Below are positions 62,999 to 64,000 of a stretch of 64,000 nt of DNA, piece after piece; position 1 is the first letter of the stretch; each line of letters opens with the position of its first letter. The position numbers were made by a program, and so were the translations under genes. Source of the DNA: Spirodela intermedia (taxonomy: Eukaryota > Streptophyta > Magnoliopsida > Alismatales > Araceae); assembly GCA_902729315.2 (NCBI GenBank), contig LR746269.1, positions 4,632,501 through 4,696,500 of the forward strand, written 5' to 3'. The notes beneath the pieces are model-generated. The model ran no database searches, was not told the DNA's origin, and worked only from the letters and a program-made list of their open reading frames with translations.

Positions 62999-64000
62999 AT
63001 GGCGACGGAGGGGATCACGCACAGGACCGTGCCCGTGAACGGGATCAACATGCACGTCGCGGAGAAGGGGGAAGGGCCGACGGTGCTCTTCATCCACGGC
63101 TTCCCGGAGCTGTGGTACTCTTGGCGCCACCAGATCGTCGGCCTCGCCGCCCGCGGCTACCGCGCCGTCGCCCCCGACCTTCGCGGCTTTGGCGACACCG
63201 ACGCGCAGCCGTCGGTGGAGGCGTACTCCATCTTTCACCTCGTCGGCGACCTCGTCGCCCTCATCGACGCCCTGGGCCAGGAGCAGGTGCGAGGAACCCT
63301 TCCTCTTCAATCAACTAACGAGAAGACCTATCTAGAAAGAACCACGCCACGAGAGATTGAGCTTTGCATCGCAGGTGTTCGTCGTGGGGCACGACTGGGG
63401 GGCCATCGTGGCGTGGCATCTCTGCCTGTTCAGGCCCGACAGAGTGAAGGCGCTGGTAAACATCAGCGTCGCCTTCTCGCCGCGCAAGCCCAACGCTAAG
63501 CCGGTCGAGACCCTCCGCTCAATCTACGGAGACGAGCACTACATAGCCAGGTTTCAGGTTCGTGAACCCACCCTTTCCACAATTTCTCTTCCCATCCTCA
63601 TCACCTATGTTCTTGCGCGAAAATTCGAAGACAATCGGCCCCTTTTTATGTGAATGTCGGCCGTTCCGACGAATTCTGATCATAATTTCTCGGAAGATAC
63701 AGTAGATGTCCTCCGTTCCTCATTGTAGAGAGTTTTCAGGAACCCGGCGAAGCAGAGAAGTTGTTTGCGAAACTAGGAACGGAATTTGTGCTCAGGAGGC
63801 TCTTCGCGTATCGGACACCTGGTCCGTTCTTCTTGACGGCGGAGTTATTGGGCTCACCCGACCACCAAGTTCCTCTGCCTCCTTGGCTCTCAGAGGAAGA
63901 TATTCGCTATTTTGCAGACAAATTCGAGCAGAGTGGATTCACCGGGGGAATCAACTACTACCGATCTCTAGACAGGTGACTTGGCTGAATCGACCGCTGT
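62999..64000 (+). CDS. soluble epoxide hydrolase, right-arm copy, 3' end outside window
   Basis: Exons 62999-63286, 63375-63557 and 63740-63975 encode residues 1-236 of the same plant soluble epoxide hydrolase as the left copy, ending just before the last exon, which lies beyond 64000. Trp-42 is intact (TGG at 63122-63124), so the frame is open through HGFPELWYSW, the nucleophile elbow GHDWG (D103), Y152 and Y230/Y231. The acid Asp and His of the triad are in the unseen exon 4. Plant enzymes of this class hydrate fatty-acid epoxides (cutin monomer and defence lipid metabolism) to diols in the cytosol or peroxisome. The start is the ATG followed by GCGACGGAG; an upstream in-frame extension lacks a good ATG. 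GC-rich exons contrast with the AT-rich upstream spacer. This is likely the functional member of the pair if exon 4 is intact. Confidence 0.9.

Larger units (their letters stand above)
52377..64000 (+). repeat. right arm of the 11.6-kb inverted duplication
   Basis: Mirror of 28110-39734. Contents from inner to outer: ABCG26 exons 6-9, tandem array, ATG18-like pseudogene, epoxide hydrolase. The arm runs off the window at 64000. It is continuous with the 5' half of an intact ABCG26 gene, so it is the more likely ancestral arrangement. Confidence 0.96.

Overview
This is nuclear DNA from a flowering plant. Every coding gene is split by introns with recognisable splice sites, and the proteins are plant types (two-exon ARM-repeat protein, LEA_2/NHL protein, an ABCG26-type transporter, plant soluble epoxide hydrolase, plant PGAP1). 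Several exons are very GC-rich (NHL gene, epoxide hydrolase, first exon of the ARM gene, last exons of the ABCG gene), while introns and spacers are AT-rich. That contrast suggests a monocot, probably not a grass; this is inference.

Layout. Positions 1-2775 (minus): a 2-phosphoglycolate phosphatase-like HAD gene whose last exon(s) lie beyond the left edge. 7162-9243 (minus): a two-exon ARM-repeat gene. 11087-26249 (minus): a complete 18-exon PGAP1-type GPI inositol-deacylase; the exon model sums to 1115 codons plus stop with consistent phases. 27804-29111 (minus): a four-exon soluble epoxide hydrolase copy with a nonsense codon. 32064-34299 (minus): an ATG18/BCAS3-type pseudogene. About 34591-37246: an array of roughly 105-bp tandem repeats. 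37310-39734 (minus): the 3' part of an ABCG26-like gene. Then comes a 12.6-kb unique spacer holding an uncharacterised four-exon gene (43357-46284), an intronless NHL/LEA_2 gene (47651-48403) and the 5' half of a complete nine-exon ABCG26-like gene (50369-54801).

The main structural feature is a very large inverted duplication. Positions 28110-39734 reappear as the reverse complement at 52377-64000. Matching positions sum to 92111 from the inner breakpoint out to at least left position 32422, and to 92110 beyond a 1-bp deletion near 59809. The arms therefore differ by one net base of length over 11.6 kb, plus scattered substitutions. The right arm ends only because the window ends. The inner breakpoint lies inside ABCG26 exon 6, so the right copy is whole and the left is a 3' fragment; the left arm is most simply the derived copy. 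Each arm carries its own damage: the left epoxide hydrolase has a Trp-42 nonsense codon, the right ATG18-like pseudogene has two extra stops and a frameshift, and older frameshifts in that pseudogene are shared. An assembly artefact (a second haplotype joined in reverse) is the main alternative and cannot be excluded from sequence alone.

The genes do not form an operon or pathway. They are ordinary housekeeping or developmental genes in a normal plant arrangement. I found no undescribed multi-gene system; the duplication and its consequences are what deserve a second look.
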